Assembly: GCA_003635315.1 (NCBI GenBank)
Contig: PYJD01000042.1
Coordinates: 21,635-85,634, forward strand
Origin: Candidatus Poribacteria bacterium
Lineage (GTDB): Bacteria > Poribacteria > WGA-4E > WGA-3G
Length of the DNA: 64,000 nucleotides
Direction: 5' to 3'
A model generated the notes under the pieces. The model searched no databases. It saw nothing but the letters and a program-made list of their open reading frames with translations, and was not told the DNA's origin. The translations under genes were made by a program, and so were the position numbers. Below are positions 43,701 to 53,195 of the stretch, piece by piece (the first letter of the stretch is position 1; every line of letters starts with the position of its first letter).

Positions 43701-45907
43701 TCGGTGCAATACTCGCTGAAGCAAAAACACAGTTCCTTATTAATTCTCCAGGATTCCTTGATCTTACGGAGGTTTTTACGCTTTTCGGGGATCCTGCAAC
43801 CCGATTAAGATTGCCACGGACCGAAATGCAGCTAAGTGTAAATCTGGACGATCCCAATGATGAGGATAACGAGCGAGAAGATACACTATTAACTGTTGCT
43901 GGAAGTTTGCAGAATCCAGATTTTACTGGAGATGTCGAGATCACTGTAATTCCTAACCCACCAGAAAGAAAACAAAAGAAAAGACCAATTGGAACCCAAA
44001 ATATAAGAGCACCACTCGTACGGTCTGTAGACGATGTGCCGCGTATCGAAACGTTTTCTGTAGTAGATGGGAAGTTCCAAACACAAATGCCAATCCCTTA
44101 TAATAGTGCTTTCGATGCATTACAGTTAAGAGTATATGCTTGGAATACACAAGAAGATTCAATTGGATATACCGCCTACACACCTCTTCAACGATTGGTC
44201 AAAAGTGTTCGTCTGGAACCTGATCCCATCCCACCTAATGAACCTGTGCATGTTTATGTGGAGGTGTTAGATGACAAAGCAATCGATGCAATAACCCTCT
44301 ACTGGAGCTATCAGGTAATTGAAGATCGACGACAAGTGCAAGATGTGGAAAAAATTCCTATGGTGTATCAAGATGGAGGAATTTATAGGACGGAATACCC
44401 GATTCAAGCTGCTGAAAGAGGAGATCTGATCGATTATTATTTACTCGTTGAACCTAAGGGTGGACGCATACTACAAACAAAGGTTGTTACCTACGGGGTA
44501 GGTGAACCAGATTTCTCTGTTTTAGGACACACAATTAATTGGAGTATGGATTCCTCTTTTCATCTCTCCGCACAGATTAAAAACTATGGTGATATTTCTG
44601 GGAAAAATGTTCCTGTCCAGTTCTTACAATTACCGGCAAATGACTCACCTGAGGAGCAAGAAATTACTCTTGAAGACCTAAAAAAAGCAACACAAATTGG
44701 GGTTGTTCAGATTATTCCTGAAATACCACCGGATGAATATGCTATAGCAAGTGTGCCTTGGAAGCCGGAACCTGGTGAATACACTGTTACTGTCTTTGTA
44801 GATATGCCAACAGACGAACAGCCAACAGGTGTTTTTAGGGAGTTGCGAGAATCCAACAACAGTTCCTCCAAAGAATTTATTAACAACACTGTTTTTCTCA
44901 CATCAGAGAATATCGACCGACCGATCCAAAGCATAGATGGTGCATTTCGTATCACACTTCCAAAGAACAGTCTACAAGAGACATCAACACTGCTCTTTGA
45001 AACACAAGAGTTAATCATCAAAAATCAACCAGATATTATAAATCCGGTTGGCCTTGAACATGCAACCCCAATGGCATATCGTATAATTTTGAACCAGCAA
45101 TTGGAATTGACAGGAAAAGCCACCTTCGTCAGGGAAACTGAAGTGAAATCATATATTTATATGCGTGATGATGAAACAGGGAATTGGATACGTGTTGGAA
45201 ACCAAACTGAGGATGGTGAAAACATCGCTGCCGAGGTGAAACTACCCGGAACTTTCGCACTACTATCACACTCAGATAATCGTCCGCCATTGCTTGAATT
45301 ATCTGTGGAAGATCAAGGGTTTGTTGATGGTGATTATATTTCTGATTTACCTACAATATCAGCAAGGATTGTGGACGCAAATGGGATAGATCCAAGACCA
45401 GACAATATTATTCTTACCAGAAACGGAAATCGTGTCCCACAATACGAATATATCATATCTACCTCACCCACAAATAGCAATGTATTGTTGTTAACCCATT
45501 CACCAGATCACGCATTACCAGCAGGGGAATATCGTATCCGCTTACAGGCACAGGATGCAAACGGCAACACGGGGGAATCAGAACTAAACGCAAAAGTTGC
45601 AGGTGGGTTAGAGATAAAGAATATCGCAAATTTTCCAAATCCGTTCCGTCCTGGGAAAGGCACAGACTTCGCATATTATCTTACGGAAAACGCAGACACA
45701 GTTAACCTGAAGATCTATACACTTACGGGTAGACTCATCAGGAACGTGGATACACTTGATGCCGATACATCTTACAACGAATACCATTTTGATGGATTGG
45801 ACGAAGATGGAGATCCTCTTGCCAACGGTGTCTATATATACAAATTTACCGCCACCAAGAATGATGAACGTGTACAAAAGGTTGGTAAGATACTGATTCT
45901 TAAATAA
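40730..45907 (+). CDS. C25-family (gingipain/PorU-like) cysteine peptidase with C-terminal sorting-type domain
   Basis: A 1725-residue secreted protein. A signal peptide (about 1-25) and a long beta-rich prodomain are followed by the peptidase domain. It includes YVLLVGDTNL, His898 in NYIGHGGGGVWSS and Cys933 in ISMTCFTGEFD, the catalytic pair of family C25. Several immunoglobulin-like domains follow. The last ~90 residues (NFPNPFRPGKGTDFAYYL and on to NGVYIYKF) form a FlgD-like or type IX sorting-type domain. This layout is that of PorU, the sortase of type IX secretion, or of a self-processing surface peptidase. PorV and other type IX components were not seen nearby. Confidence 0.87.
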   Translation: MIRHFIYPTTVLLFFAIIAFCAALPVETVPFSQTNKKHTIGRIELVNASSRGVTIQIAIEKSDLKIEIEEQNGQQYQTLSFPNCRYNIEKGIPRLPMQTTLVGVPSDVSFTVHIVDSGDFSTYKLTHRIANSRDGYIKELSKHGIKSERIYTANQYIPRNIAEIGTAGWIRENRILPIQVNPVQYNPVTGMVKLYHRLVVEVRFNRLANAPSAIPRIPRPESSVYEGMFENLLINPETANQWRSTDAGKFLNNGSAVDLHLTDPSFFSLPAGDRYKIIINKSGMYRITARDLAAAGVDLPAIKSSTLTLSNKGRHIPILVRNATSGQEISETGDNFSGFDPEGEIIFYAERHTGEKTYIDPYSDENVYWLSWNAGPGLRMETKTISVDSSIRYQPRNFLTRVHFEQDNQFRRFKDFGLSAGSDYDDFGEGLQERHFLLNSLPDLPDDSWFWVQLSAPTKRDFAFTINGVAGTGNKATLRIALHGRSVDTHFAELWLNNDINIGSSSWKGDIEYLFENTTISQSFLKNGRNTLGAVLPGSQALDLLMLNWFEVDYWRTYEATNNVLPFAITLIPDETGSVNPNFRVELKNFNTPDIEIYGIDGTRYVGLSPQQDEDIRGKYNVVFQSTQIEATSLNITNQPLNTEIQYIALTKQKYLTPMDIIKDSPSDLRNSNNGADYIIITDTEYLREVQPLASFRSQQGLRSKIVTVEDIYDEFNHGIPNPYALRDFLKYTYENWQSPAPTYVLLVGDTNLKEKNSTVPTIQVQIPGYGSSASDYKFVTFRGNDNFPEMFIGRVPASNSVDVRVFVERAINYETNADVGPWHKRILMLAGSDDRFHFQTDILTDVSRLNEKYETVPIYAPTTPDEELPLGEGSTPVGRQVINGFNDGASLVNYIGHGGGGVWSSSRMMDLEDPEKNLKNISRLPFVISMTCFTGEFDSPTGCLAEALLRSESGGAIAVIGGTSIGLLDGDFLLNKEIFEVMFNDKTEHIGAILAEAKTQFLINSPGFLDLTEVFTLFGDPATRLRLPRTEMQLSVNLDDPNDEDNEREDTLLTVAGSLQNPDFTGDVEITVIPNPPERKQKKRPIGTQNIRAPLVRSVDDVPRIETFSVVDGKFQTQMPIPYNSAFDALQLRVYAWNTQEDSIGYTAYTPLQRLVKSVRLEPDPIPPNEPVHVYVEVLDDKAIDAITLYWSYQVIEDRRQVQDVEKIPMVYQDGGIYRTEYPIQAAERGDLIDYYLLVEPKGGRILQTKVVTYGVGEPDFSVLGHTINWSMDSSFHLSAQIKNYGDISGKNVPVQFLQLPANDSPEEQEITLEDLKKATQIGVVQIIPEIPPDEYAIASVPWKPEPGEYTVTVFVDMPTDEQPTGVFRELRESNNSSSKEFINNTVFLTSENIDRPIQSIDGAFRITLPKNSLQETSTLLFETQELIIKNQPDIINPVGLEHATPMAYRIILNQQLELTGKATFVRETEVKSYIYMRDDETGNWIRVGNQTEDGENIAAEVKLPGTFALLSHSDNRPPLLELSVEDQGFVDGDYISDLPTISARIVDANGIDPRPDNIILTRNGNRVPQYEYIISTSPTNSNVLLLTHSPDHALPAGEYRIRLQAQDANGNTGESELNAKVAGGLEIKNIANFPNPFRPGKGTDFAYYLTENADTVNLKIYTLTGRLIRNVDTLDADTSYNEYHFDGLDEDGDPLANGVYIYKFTATKNDERVQKVGKILILK

Positions 45908-46029
45908 CTTGAGTTCAATGTAAGAAATGAAGATCTTAACGTCTTCACAACCATAGACATATGTCCTTACAAGTCTAAAAAAATATGTTTACTATAAATT
46001 ATCATCTATAGTTTATTCTGTATTCTAAC

Positions 46030-47019
46030 CTACCGTCCAAAAACAAGAATATCGTAATCCTTTCCACCATACGAAAACTGATTCTTAAATTCACCCTCGC
46101 AGGAAAAACCCACAGATTCCATTACCTCCGCCTTTTTTACAGATGTGCTATCAACATAGCATTGAACCTTTAAATCAGGAAAATTCACCGCAGAAATTAA
46201 ATCAGGAACAGAATCAGTAAAATTAGGATGAAAAAACAGATCCAGAAGAGCAATATTATCACGCCATTTTCTATCCCTGCACACTGTTGCCCAACCAACG
46301 ATCGCTCCATTCTCTGAGATGAGTAGTTTCGCATCATCATACACATCTTCAGTTTCAAGAATATGTTTAAAGGATAGAAAAGGACCTTCAAGATTAGATG
46401 GTCCGTAGATATTCCATGCAAGACTCCGTAAAATATCCACTCCAACTATACCAGACAATGCGGTCAACTTCGGCCAATCATGCCATTCAACTGGTTTAGA
46501 GGATGCAGTTGATGCAGCGAAATATTCATCAATAAAATCCTGATTCACATGATATTCCATAAAACCAGATTCAGGAAACACGCTATCAAATCCAAAACTG
46601 TTGTAGATATGATATGGATGACTATCGTACCCTGTTCCTAAGTAGAGTGCACGACCATTTCGTTCTCGAAAATGTTCCATCTGGTAAACCATTGTGCCTT
46701 TACATGCCCCTTTTCTACGTTGGTCAGGTAGTGTAAATACATGCCCTAAAATCCCAATTCCTTCATGTTCAACAGTCATGATATTGGTAATAACATGACC
46801 ATTTACTTTTCCAACATAGAAAAGTGTTGATAAATCGTCAAGACGTTCATCAACACATCTTTCAATATGCCATTTATAATACCCCGGTTTATGTCCAAGG
46901 AATTCCTTGATTTCGTCAGCATGTGGTTCATCAGGTGCGCTAATTACACCTACCTCCATGCATTCTCCAGTTTTCAGTACGGACTCACCTAATTTTTCGT
47001 ACATTTCTCTATTACGCAT
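46030..47019 (-). CDS. GNAT family N-acetyltransferase
   Basis: A 329-residue protein with a GNAT acetyl-CoA-binding motif (DQRRKGACKGTM) within the first half, preceded by VEHEGIGILGHVFTLP and followed by LYLGTGYDSHPYHIYNSFGF. The second half (about 180-329) also has a GNAT-like layout (ISENGAIVGWATVCRDRKW), so this may be a tandem GNAT. The substrate is unknown. It is transcribed away from ndk. The ATG at 47017-47019 has no clear ribosome site, and an ATG five codons later is an alternative. Confidence 0.8.
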   Translation of the reverse strand: MRNREMYEKLGESVLKTGECMEVGVISAPDEPHADEIKEFLGHKPGYYKWHIERCVDERLDDLSTLFYVGKVNGHVITNIMTVEHEGIGILGHVFTLPDQRRKGACKGTMVYQMEHFRERNGRALYLGTGYDSHPYHIYNSFGFDSVFPESGFMEYHVNQDFIDEYFAASTASSKPVEWHDWPKLTALSGIVGVDILRSLAWNIYGPSNLEGPFLSFKHILETEDVYDDAKLLISENGAIVGWATVCRDRKWRDNIALLDLFFHPNFTDSVPDLISAVNFPDLKVQCYVDSTSVKKAEVMESVGFSCEGEFKNQFSYGGKDYDILVFGR

Positions 47020-47033
47020 CCATTTTTAATGAT

Positions 47034-47062
47034 TTGACAATAATTACTAAATATAATATACT
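47034..47062 (+). promoter_or_regulatory. Consensus-like promoter for ndk
   Basis: TTGACA and TATACT are separated by exactly 17 bases. The start site is expected near 47069, about 70 bases before the ndk ATG. Confidence 0.65.
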
Positions 47063-47139
47063 CTCAACAGGTTAGGTGTCAAGAATAGACACTTATATTA
47101 GAATTACAGGAACATGTTTAACATTGAAACGGAGTTGAG

Positions 47140-47559
47140 ATGGAAATAGAAAAGACACTGATTCTGGTGAAACCAGATGGTGTTCAACGCGGACTTATCG
47201 GAGAGATAATTTCCCGTTATGAACGAAAGGGACTCAAACTTATAGGGTTGAAATTGGTGCAATTGTCACGGAGCAAAGCTGAAGAACTTTACGAAGTACA
47301 TTTAGGACAACCCTTTTATGATAAACTCATCGATTTCATGACCTCAACACCTATTGTTGCTATCGGTGTTAAGGGGAAAAATGCGATTCAATTAGCACGG
47401 ATTATAAATGGAGCAACTGATCCACTTGAATCGGAACCGGGAAGTATCCGCGGCGATTACTCAACTGATATCACTGAGAATCTTGTACATGCATCCGATT
47501 GTTTGGAAAACGCTAAACGCGAATTATCAATAATATTTTCCCCACAAGAACTCTGTTAA
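47140..47559 (+). CDS. ndk: Nucleoside diphosphate kinase
   Basis: Transfers the terminal phosphate between nucleoside triphosphates and diphosphates. The 139-residue protein has ILVKPDGVQRGLIGEII at the start and the catalytic His117 in NLVHASDC (the family has NxxHxSD). PGSIRGDYS precedes it. A GGAG site lies before the ATG. It stands alone behind a strong promoter. Confidence 0.96.
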   Translation: MEIEKTLILVKPDGVQRGLIGEIISRYERKGLKLIGLKLVQLSRSKAEELYEVHLGQPFYDKLIDFMTSTPIVAIGVKGKNAIQLARIINGATDPLESEPGSIRGDYSTDITENLVHASDCLENAKRELSIIFSPQELC

Positions 47560-47742
47560 TAGTATTGCTAAATCTATAATCACTCTTTATTTGGGGATAA
47601 CAAACTTAATTGACAAAAGTCTCAATCATACATTGACACTTATATCCCGTTTGGAGACAGATATTGATTCAGAGTTAGTAATCAGAAGCATAAATATATT
47701 GGTCCTGTATACAATTCACTTTATGTCAATATGGAGGTTTAT

Positions 47743-48558
47743 ATGCACATTGTTAATATGTATAGGGCAATTAATGATAGAGGTAGTATGTTATTTCTAA
47801 CTCTCATTATGATGGCTCTAATTATAGGGATCTCTTTCACAGTATTTGCTGCAAAAGATGATTGTACAAATATAGATGGTGATGGAGCAAAACCGATTAA
47901 AGAAGTCGGTAAAGAAGCAGTAGGGGTTGAGAATGATTATGATGAAGTCGTTGAAGAAGACGAAAGGAAAGGTGTTGTCTATCTCGCATTGATTGGTGGA
48001 GCTACACCCAAACCAAACGCTTGCGGTCTCATTCCAAAGAATCCTGCAGGTGAATGGACAGGGTGGGGTGGACCTCTAAACTTTGACAATGTTACTATCG
48101 GTGAAGGTGGTGGGACAAGAAACCATATCGTAATAGGTGGAACACTATTTGTACGCGGAATTGGGAATCATGCTATTGGTACCCTTGTTTATGATCTATC
48201 TGGAGATAAATATCTCAAATTTGAAGCCTATGTCGGTATGTCTGATGAAAAAGACCCAGGTGGTTGTGGACACGGCGGTAGTAGCGATTTCACCTTCTCT
48301 ATTGATGGAAAGCAAGCCTTCAAATCCGAAACACTTAAGGGATCTGATGGTGGAGAAAATGTCGAAGCTGTCAAAGTTGAATTTGCCATACCTACAAATG
48401 CTAAAGAACTCACAATCGTCATGGGAGATGGTGGAGACGGAATAGGTTGCGACCATTCCACTGTCGGGGATGCAAAACTCCTAACCGCACAAGCGCTTGA
48501 CGTTGATCCGGCAAACAAAGTTTCTACAACTTGGGGTTCACTTAAAGCAAGTTATTAA
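47743..48558 (+). CDS. Secreted NPCBM-type carbohydrate-binding-like protein, copy 1
   Basis: The mature protein has the NPCBM/NEW2 pattern: IGGTLFVRGIGNHAIGTLVY, then DLSGDKYLKFEAYVGMSDE and KELTIVMGDGGDGIGCDH, a beta-sandwich usually attached to glycoside hydrolases and here alone behind a signal peptide (cleavage near VFAAK). The ATG at 47743 has GGAGG six bases before it and matches the start of the paralogue (M-x-IVN). A later ATG at 47788 also has a GAGG site. The next gene is its close paralogue. It probably binds polysaccharide outside the cell. Confidence 0.8.
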   Translation: MHIVNMYRAINDRGSMLFLTLIMMALIIGISFTVFAAKDDCTNIDGDGAKPIKEVGKEAVGVENDYDEVVEEDERKGVVYLALIGGATPKPNACGLIPKNPAGEWTGWGGPLNFDNVTIGEGGGTRNHIVIGGTLFVRGIGNHAIGTLVYDLSGDKYLKFEAYVGMSDEKDPGGCGHGGSSDFTFSIDGKQAFKSETLKGSDGGENVEAVKVEFAIPTNAKELTIVMGDGGDGIGCDHSTVGDAKLLTAQALDVDPANKVSTTWGSLKASY

Positions 48559-48697
48559 ACTGAATTGCCATACGATTGTTGTTTATGGATATAAATGATT
48601 GAGGGGATGAATTCTAATGATTTGTTCCCTCAAGATAGAAACTAACCTAAACTTTATTTCGTATTTACATAGAACTAAGATATGGAGGTAATTTACA

Positions 48698-49474
48698 TTG
48701 AAAATCGTTAATTTTTCTATTTTATATACTTTTCTAATCATTGGTCTCGCATTCAACATATATGCTGCCAAAAGTGATTGTACCAATCTTGATGGTGATG
48801 GTGCAAAACCAATTAAAAAGGTAGCATCAGAAGATCTTGCTGTTGAAAACGATTATGATGAAGTCGTTGAAGAAGATACTCGTGATGGTGTTGTTTATCT
48901 TGCACTAATTGGTGGAAATCAACCGAAGCCAAATGAGTGTGGTCTTATACCAAAAAATCCCGCTGGAGAATGGACTGGTTGGGGTGGACCTCTAAACTTT
49001 GACAATGTTACTATCGGTGAAGGGGCAACAACACGTAACCATATTGTCATCGGTGGAACATATTTTGAACGCGGGATAGGTGCACATTCTGTAGGAACTT
49101 TTGTTTACGATCTAACCGGGGCGGATTATGTTAGATTTGTAGGATATGCCGGTATGTCCGATGAAAAAGATCCAGGTGGTTGTGGACACGGCGGTAGTAG
49201 CCATTTCATCTTTTCTGTTGATGGAGATGAAGTAGTTAAAACTGATACCTTGACGGGATCTGCTGATGGTGAAAATGTTGAACCACTCAAGGTAGAATTT
49301 GATATTCCCGCAAATGCCAAAGAACTCACAATCGTTATGGGAGATGGTGGCGATGGATTAGGGTGTGATCATTCTTCATTAGGCGATGCAAAACTTCTCA
49401 CATCCTCAGTTACAGCCGTTGATCCTGTAAACAAAGTGTCTACTACTTGGGGATCACTAAAAGCAAGTTATTAA
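48698..49474 (+). CDS. Secreted NPCBM-type carbohydrate-binding-like protein, copy 2
   Basis: A 258-residue paralogue of the preceding gene. It shares most of the mature sequence, including NECGLIPKNPAGEWTGWGGP, GGCGHGGSS and the ending VSTTWGSLKASY. The start is TTG behind GGAGG. The cysteine pairs (SDCTNLD, ECGLIP, GCGHGG, GCDH) are conserved between copies and may form disulphides in the periplasm or outside. The signal peptide ends near IYAAK. A strong terminator closes the pair. Confidence 0.8.
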   Translation: MKIVNFSILYTFLIIGLAFNIYAAKSDCTNLDGDGAKPIKKVASEDLAVENDYDEVVEEDTRDGVVYLALIGGNQPKPNECGLIPKNPAGEWTGWGGPLNFDNVTIGEGATTRNHIVIGGTYFERGIGAHSVGTFVYDLTGADYVRFVGYAGMSDEKDPGGCGHGGSSHFIFSVDGDEVVKTDTLTGSADGENVEPLKVEFDIPANAKELTIVMGDGGDGLGCDHSSLGDAKLLTSSVTAVDPVNKVSTTWGSLKASY

Positions 49475-49508
49475 ACCTTACCTCTTAATAGGTAGTATCA
49501 TAATTCGT

Positions 49509-49560
49509 AACCTGATTCAGTTAAAACGCACCGTGAATAACTGAATCAGGTTTTCATTTT
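49509..49560 (+). terminator. Rho-independent terminator after the NPCBM pair
   Basis: AACCTGATTCAGTT (49509-49522) and AACTGAATCAGGTT (49539-49552) form a perfect 14-bp stem, followed by TTCATTTT. Confidence 0.85.
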
Positions 49561-49727
49561 CACTATATTGAAGAGTATTCTCAAGACCAATATATACCCG
49601 TTATAAACAAAAGTATAACAATGAGATGATGTTACAATCTACCGATCTAATCCGCGAAATATGTGTAATCCAAACACAAGATAAGGGAATTAATACCAAA
49701 ACTTTACGCACTTAATATCCAATAGGA

Positions 49728-49756
49728 TTGAAATCAAATACTTGCTATGATAAAAT
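49728..49756 (+). promoter_or_regulatory. Sigma-70-type promoter for aconitase
   Basis: TTGAAA and TAAAAT with a 17-base spacer, about 38 bases before the aconitase ATG. The rest of the 320-base gap before it (49475-49794) holds only the terminator of the previous pair. Confidence 0.5.
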
Positions 49757-49794
49757 AACATTAGACATATCGTACTTATATAAAGGAGTTATTG

Positions 49795-52467
49795 ATGCCG
49801 GACCTCTCTCATAATTTATTTAATACCCGTGAAACACTTAAAAGCGGGGATTCTGAATGTATATATTATTCGCTACCAGCTTTAGCTGAAGCAGGTAAAG
49901 GAACAATTGACAACTTACCTGTCAGTATACGGATTTTGCTTGAATCATTATTGAGAAATTACGACGGACACCAAATTACTGAACAGGATATCCTTAATTT
50001 AGCCAGATGGGATGCGAGTTCTCCACAAGCAGCAGAAATTCCATTTAAACCTGCACGTGTGGTTGCACAAGATTTCACTGGGGTACCTCTGGTTGTTGAT
50101 ATTGCTGCAATGCGTACTGCTGTGGCAGAACTCGGTGGTGATGCAAGTATGATTGAACCGCTTGTTCCTGTTGATCTGGTGATTGATCACTCTATACAAG
50201 TAGATGCTTACGGTACAGAAAATGCTTTCCAGTTTAACACGCAGAGAGAGTTTGAGCGAAATAAAGAAAGATATGAATTTCTGAAATGGGGCCAACAAGC
50301 GTTTGATAAGTTCAAAATTATTCCCCCATCTATTGGTATCGTACATCAAGTGAATCTTGAATACCTCGCACAGGTTGTAATGACAGAAGAGTCAGTGGCG
50401 TATCCTGATACAGTCGTTGGAACTGATTCACACACAACAATGATAAACGGATTAGGCATTGTCGGTTGGGGTGTCGGTGGTATTGAGGCTGAAGCCGCTA
50501 TGTTAGGACAACCAGTATATATACTAACTCCGGAAGTACTTGGTGTTCATATGAAAGGTGTACTTCAAGAAGGTGTTACCGCTACCGACCTGGTATTGAC
50601 TGTTACACAACGACTTAGAGAAGCTGCTGTGGTTGGAAAATTTGTTGAATTTTTCGGTGAAGGTGTGGATGCACTTTCACTACCTGACCGAGCAACACTC
50701 TCCAACATGTGTCCTGAATATGGGGCAACAATTGGTTTCTTCCCACCTGATGATGAGACAATAAACTATCTACGTCTTACAGGGAGAGACGATACACATG
50801 TTGAATTTGTGGAAACATATCTCAAAGCACAAGGATTGTTTGGAATCCCACGTCTTGGAGAAGTTGAATATTCAGATGTGTTAGAAGTTAATTTAGGAGA
50901 TATTGAACCAAGTATTGCCGGACCAAAACGTCCACAAGACCGTATTGCATTATCAGATGTAAAGGACAAATTCAATGAGATGCTTTCACGTCCCGTGTCA
51001 GATGATGGGTTTGGTGTAACTGTTAATAATCAGACTGAGGACGACATAACGCACGGTTCCGTTGTAATTTCAGCAATTACAAGCTGTACAAATACAAGCA
51101 ATCCGTCTGTGATGATAGGAGCTGGATTACTCGCCAAGAAAGCGGTTGAGAAAGGTTTGCGTGTTCCAGATTATGTTAAAACAAGTTTAGCACCAGGATC
51201 TCGCGTTGTAACGGAGTATCTAAGGAACACAGGTCTATTACCATATTTGGAAAAGATTGGGTATAACGTAGTAGGGTATGGATGCACCACCTGTATTGGT
51301 AACAGTGGTCCACTAAACGAAGTTGTTCAAGAGGCTATTGACGAGAACAATCTCGTGACTGCCAGTGTCTTAAGTGGAAATCGTAACTTTGAGGCACGGG
51401 TACATCCAGAGATTAAAGCTAATTTCCTCATGTCTCCACCACTTGTTGTGGCTTATGGACTTGCAGGACGCATTGACATTGACCTTGTTACAGAACCGAT
51501 CAGTCATAATGATTCCGGTGAAGCCGTTTACCTACGTGATATTTGGCCAACACGTCAAGAAATCGCTGAAATGATTGCAAATGCTGTTAACCGTAGAACA
51601 TTCAAAGAGATGTACGAGTCGATTGGAAATCAAGCCCCAGAATGGGAAGAACTTGAAGGTGCTACAGGTGTACTTTATCCGTGGAATGAAAGAAGTACAT
51701 ACATACAGCATCCACCCTTCTTCGAAGGATTTTCACGTGAACCTGATCCTATATCTGATATTACCGATGCGCGCATTCTTGGCATCTTTGGTGATTCTGT
51801 TACGACAGATCATATTTCTCCTGCCGGCGCAATTGCAGCAGCAAGTCCTGCAGGTAGCTATTTGCAGGAACGCGGGGTTGAGACACCAGATTTCAATACC
51901 TATGGTGCAAGACGCGGCAATGACCGTGTAATGAGTCGTGGTACATTTGCTAACAGACGTGTCCGTAATTTAATGACATCTGATGTTGAAGGAGGATATA
52001 CTCTCCAGTATCCGGATGCTACCCAGACAACTATATATGACGCAGCCCTACACTACCGTGAGAATAATGTGCCTACTGTTATTTTAGCAGGGCAGGATTA
52101 CGGTATGGGAAGCTCACGAGATTGGGCAGCAAAAGGTCCAAAACTCCTTGGTGTCAAGGCTGTCGTTGTGGAAAGTTACGAACGAATACACCGTAGTAAT
52201 CTTATAGGTATGGGTATTCTACCATTGCAGTTTAAGGATGGTGAAAATGTCCAAACACTTGAACTTGATGGAAGTGAGATTATAAGTATTACAGGATTTG
52301 CAGATGACCTTCAACCGGGACAAATGGCAACCCTAAAGATTACCAGAGCCAATGGCGATGTGCAGACAACTGAAGCATGCATCCGAATTGATTCCCCCAT
52401 AGAGGTAGAATACTACAAACACGGCGGAATTCTTGATTATGTTATCCGGAACTTCTTATCTGAGTAG
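49795..52467 (+). CDS. acnA: Aconitate hydratase A
   Basis: Isomerises citrate and isocitrate in the citric acid cycle. The 890-residue sequence has the [4Fe-4S] cysteines Cys431 (SCTNTSNPS), Cys497 and Cys500 (GCTTCIGN), [19 protein letters not shown], and the C-terminal swivel domain with [13 protein letters not shown] and [16 protein letters not shown]. The ATG at 49795 has AAAGGAG eight bases before it. An in-frame TTG directly before it is less likely. Confidence 0.97.
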   Translation: MPDLSHNLFNTRETLKSGDSECIYYSLPALAEAGKGTIDNLPVSIRILLESLLRNYDGHQITEQDILNLARWDASSPQAAEIPFKPARVVAQDFTGVPLVVDIAAMRTAVAELGGDASMIEPLVPVDLVIDHSIQVDAYGTENAFQFNTQREFERNKERYEFLKWGQQAFDKFKIIPPSIGIVHQVNLEYLAQVVMTEESVAYPDTVVGTDSHTTMINGLGIVGWGVGGIEAEAAMLGQPVYILTPEVLGVHMKGVLQEGVTATDLVLTVTQRLREAAVVGKFVEFFGEGVDALSLPDRATLSNMCPEYGATIGFFPPDDETINYLRLTGRDDTHVEFVETYLKAQGLFGIPRLGEVEYSDVLEVNLGDIEPSIAGPKRPQDRIALSDVKDKFNEMLSRPVSDDGFGVTVNNQTEDDITHGSVVISAITSCTNTSNPSVMIGAGLLAKKAVEKGLRVPDYVKTSLAPGSRVVTEYLRNTGLLPYLEKIGYNVVGYGCTTCIGNSGPLNEVVQEAIDENNLVTASVLSGNRNFEARVHPEIKANFLMSPPLVVAYGLAGRIDIDLVTEPISHNDSGEAVYLRDIWPTRQEIAEMIANAVNRRTFKEMYESIGNQAPEWEELEGATGVLYPWNERSTYIQHPPFFEGFSREPDPISDITDARILGIFGDSVTTDHISPAGAIAAASPAGSYLQERGVETPDFNTYGARRGNDRVMSRGTFANRRVRNLMTSDVEGGYTLQYPDATQTTIYDAALHYRENNVPTVILAGQDYGMGSSRDWAAKGPKLLGVKAVVVESYERIHRSNLIGMGILPLQFKDGENVQTLELDGSEIISITGFADDLQPGQMATLKITRANGDVQTTEACIRIDSPIEVEYYKHGGILDYVIRNFLSE

Positions 52468-52651
52468 GTAAAGGTACGGATGGTTTCTAACCGGACCGAA
52501 TCCGAGACGTGAATTCGTCGAAATATCAGTACTAAATTATGAACTCGCAAGAAAAGTTAAACCTATTCTTTGAGAGGACTTAAAGCATAACTAAACGCGT
52601 TGATAGGGGAGGGTAATGAGTTTAGTCGTGTGAGGAATGTATAACCATAGA

Positions 52652-52677
52652 ATATCAAGAGATTCTTTCCTTGATAT
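52652..52677. promoter_or_regulatory. Eight-base-pair hairpin in the leader of the DUF4377 gene
   Basis: ATATCAAG (52652-52659) pairs with CTTGATAT (52670-52677) around a ten-base loop, 20 bases before the next start codon. It may be a weak regulatory hairpin or chance. Confidence 0.25.
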
Positions 52678-52696
52678 AAATAAACCTACATAAAAT

Positions 52697-53131
52697 ATGA
52701 TGAGAGAAAAGATGCAATATACAACAAAAATAACACTCATAGTTTTACTAATCCTCCTACCCCTCACAATCGGATGCGGACCTGACTCGGAATTCAAGAG
52801 TCCATGTAAAGGTTCGTGGATAACCCGTTGTGACGCAAATACGAAAATCCTGATTATCGGACCGTATAAGACTACTTGTGTCGGAGCTTTTGAGCAAGAA
52901 TGTTATTTGGAATACAACGAGGAAGCACAGCGATGGCATTTCTTCTATGATGGTATAGATGGTTTTGATTATGAACCAGGATTTATCTATACATTAAAGG
53001 TTAGTGTATATGAATTTAACTATGATATCCAAGATGCAGGTATATACGATTATCGTTTGATTGAGGTGTTAAATAAGGAAGAGGCACCAATTGATGTGAG
53101 ACCACCACGGAAACCGAGTCAGTATCAATAA
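52697..53131 (+). CDS. DUF4377 domain lipoprotein
   Basis: A 144-residue protein with a signal peptide ending in a lipobox (PLTIGC, cysteine near residue 26). The mature part resembles DUF4377, with the pattern QECYLEYNEEAQRWHFFYDG, GFDYEPGFIYTLKVSV and YRLIEVLNKEE near the end. Cysteine pairs in the first half may be disulphide-bonded. The function is unknown. Three closely spaced start codons (ATG ATG and an ATG three codons later) are available. Confidence 0.75.
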   Translation: MMREKMQYTTKITLIVLLILLPLTIGCGPDSEFKSPCKGSWITRCDANTKILIIGPYKTTCVGAFEQECYLEYNEEAQRWHFFYDGIDGFDYEPGFIYTLKVSVYEFNYDIQDAGIYDYRLIEVLNKEEAPIDVRPPRKPSQYQ

Positions 53132-53195
53132 ATAAGTCAGGATTATACCCAGTCTGACAACTGAAAGTGTGAAGTTGTATCAAGTGTCTTATTGC

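Noticed and set aside
43411..43944. A 177-codon minus-strand frame inside the C25 peptidase
   Set aside because: It is antisense to the conserved peptidase core with the His and Cys active-site motifs. The plus-strand protein explains the sequence.
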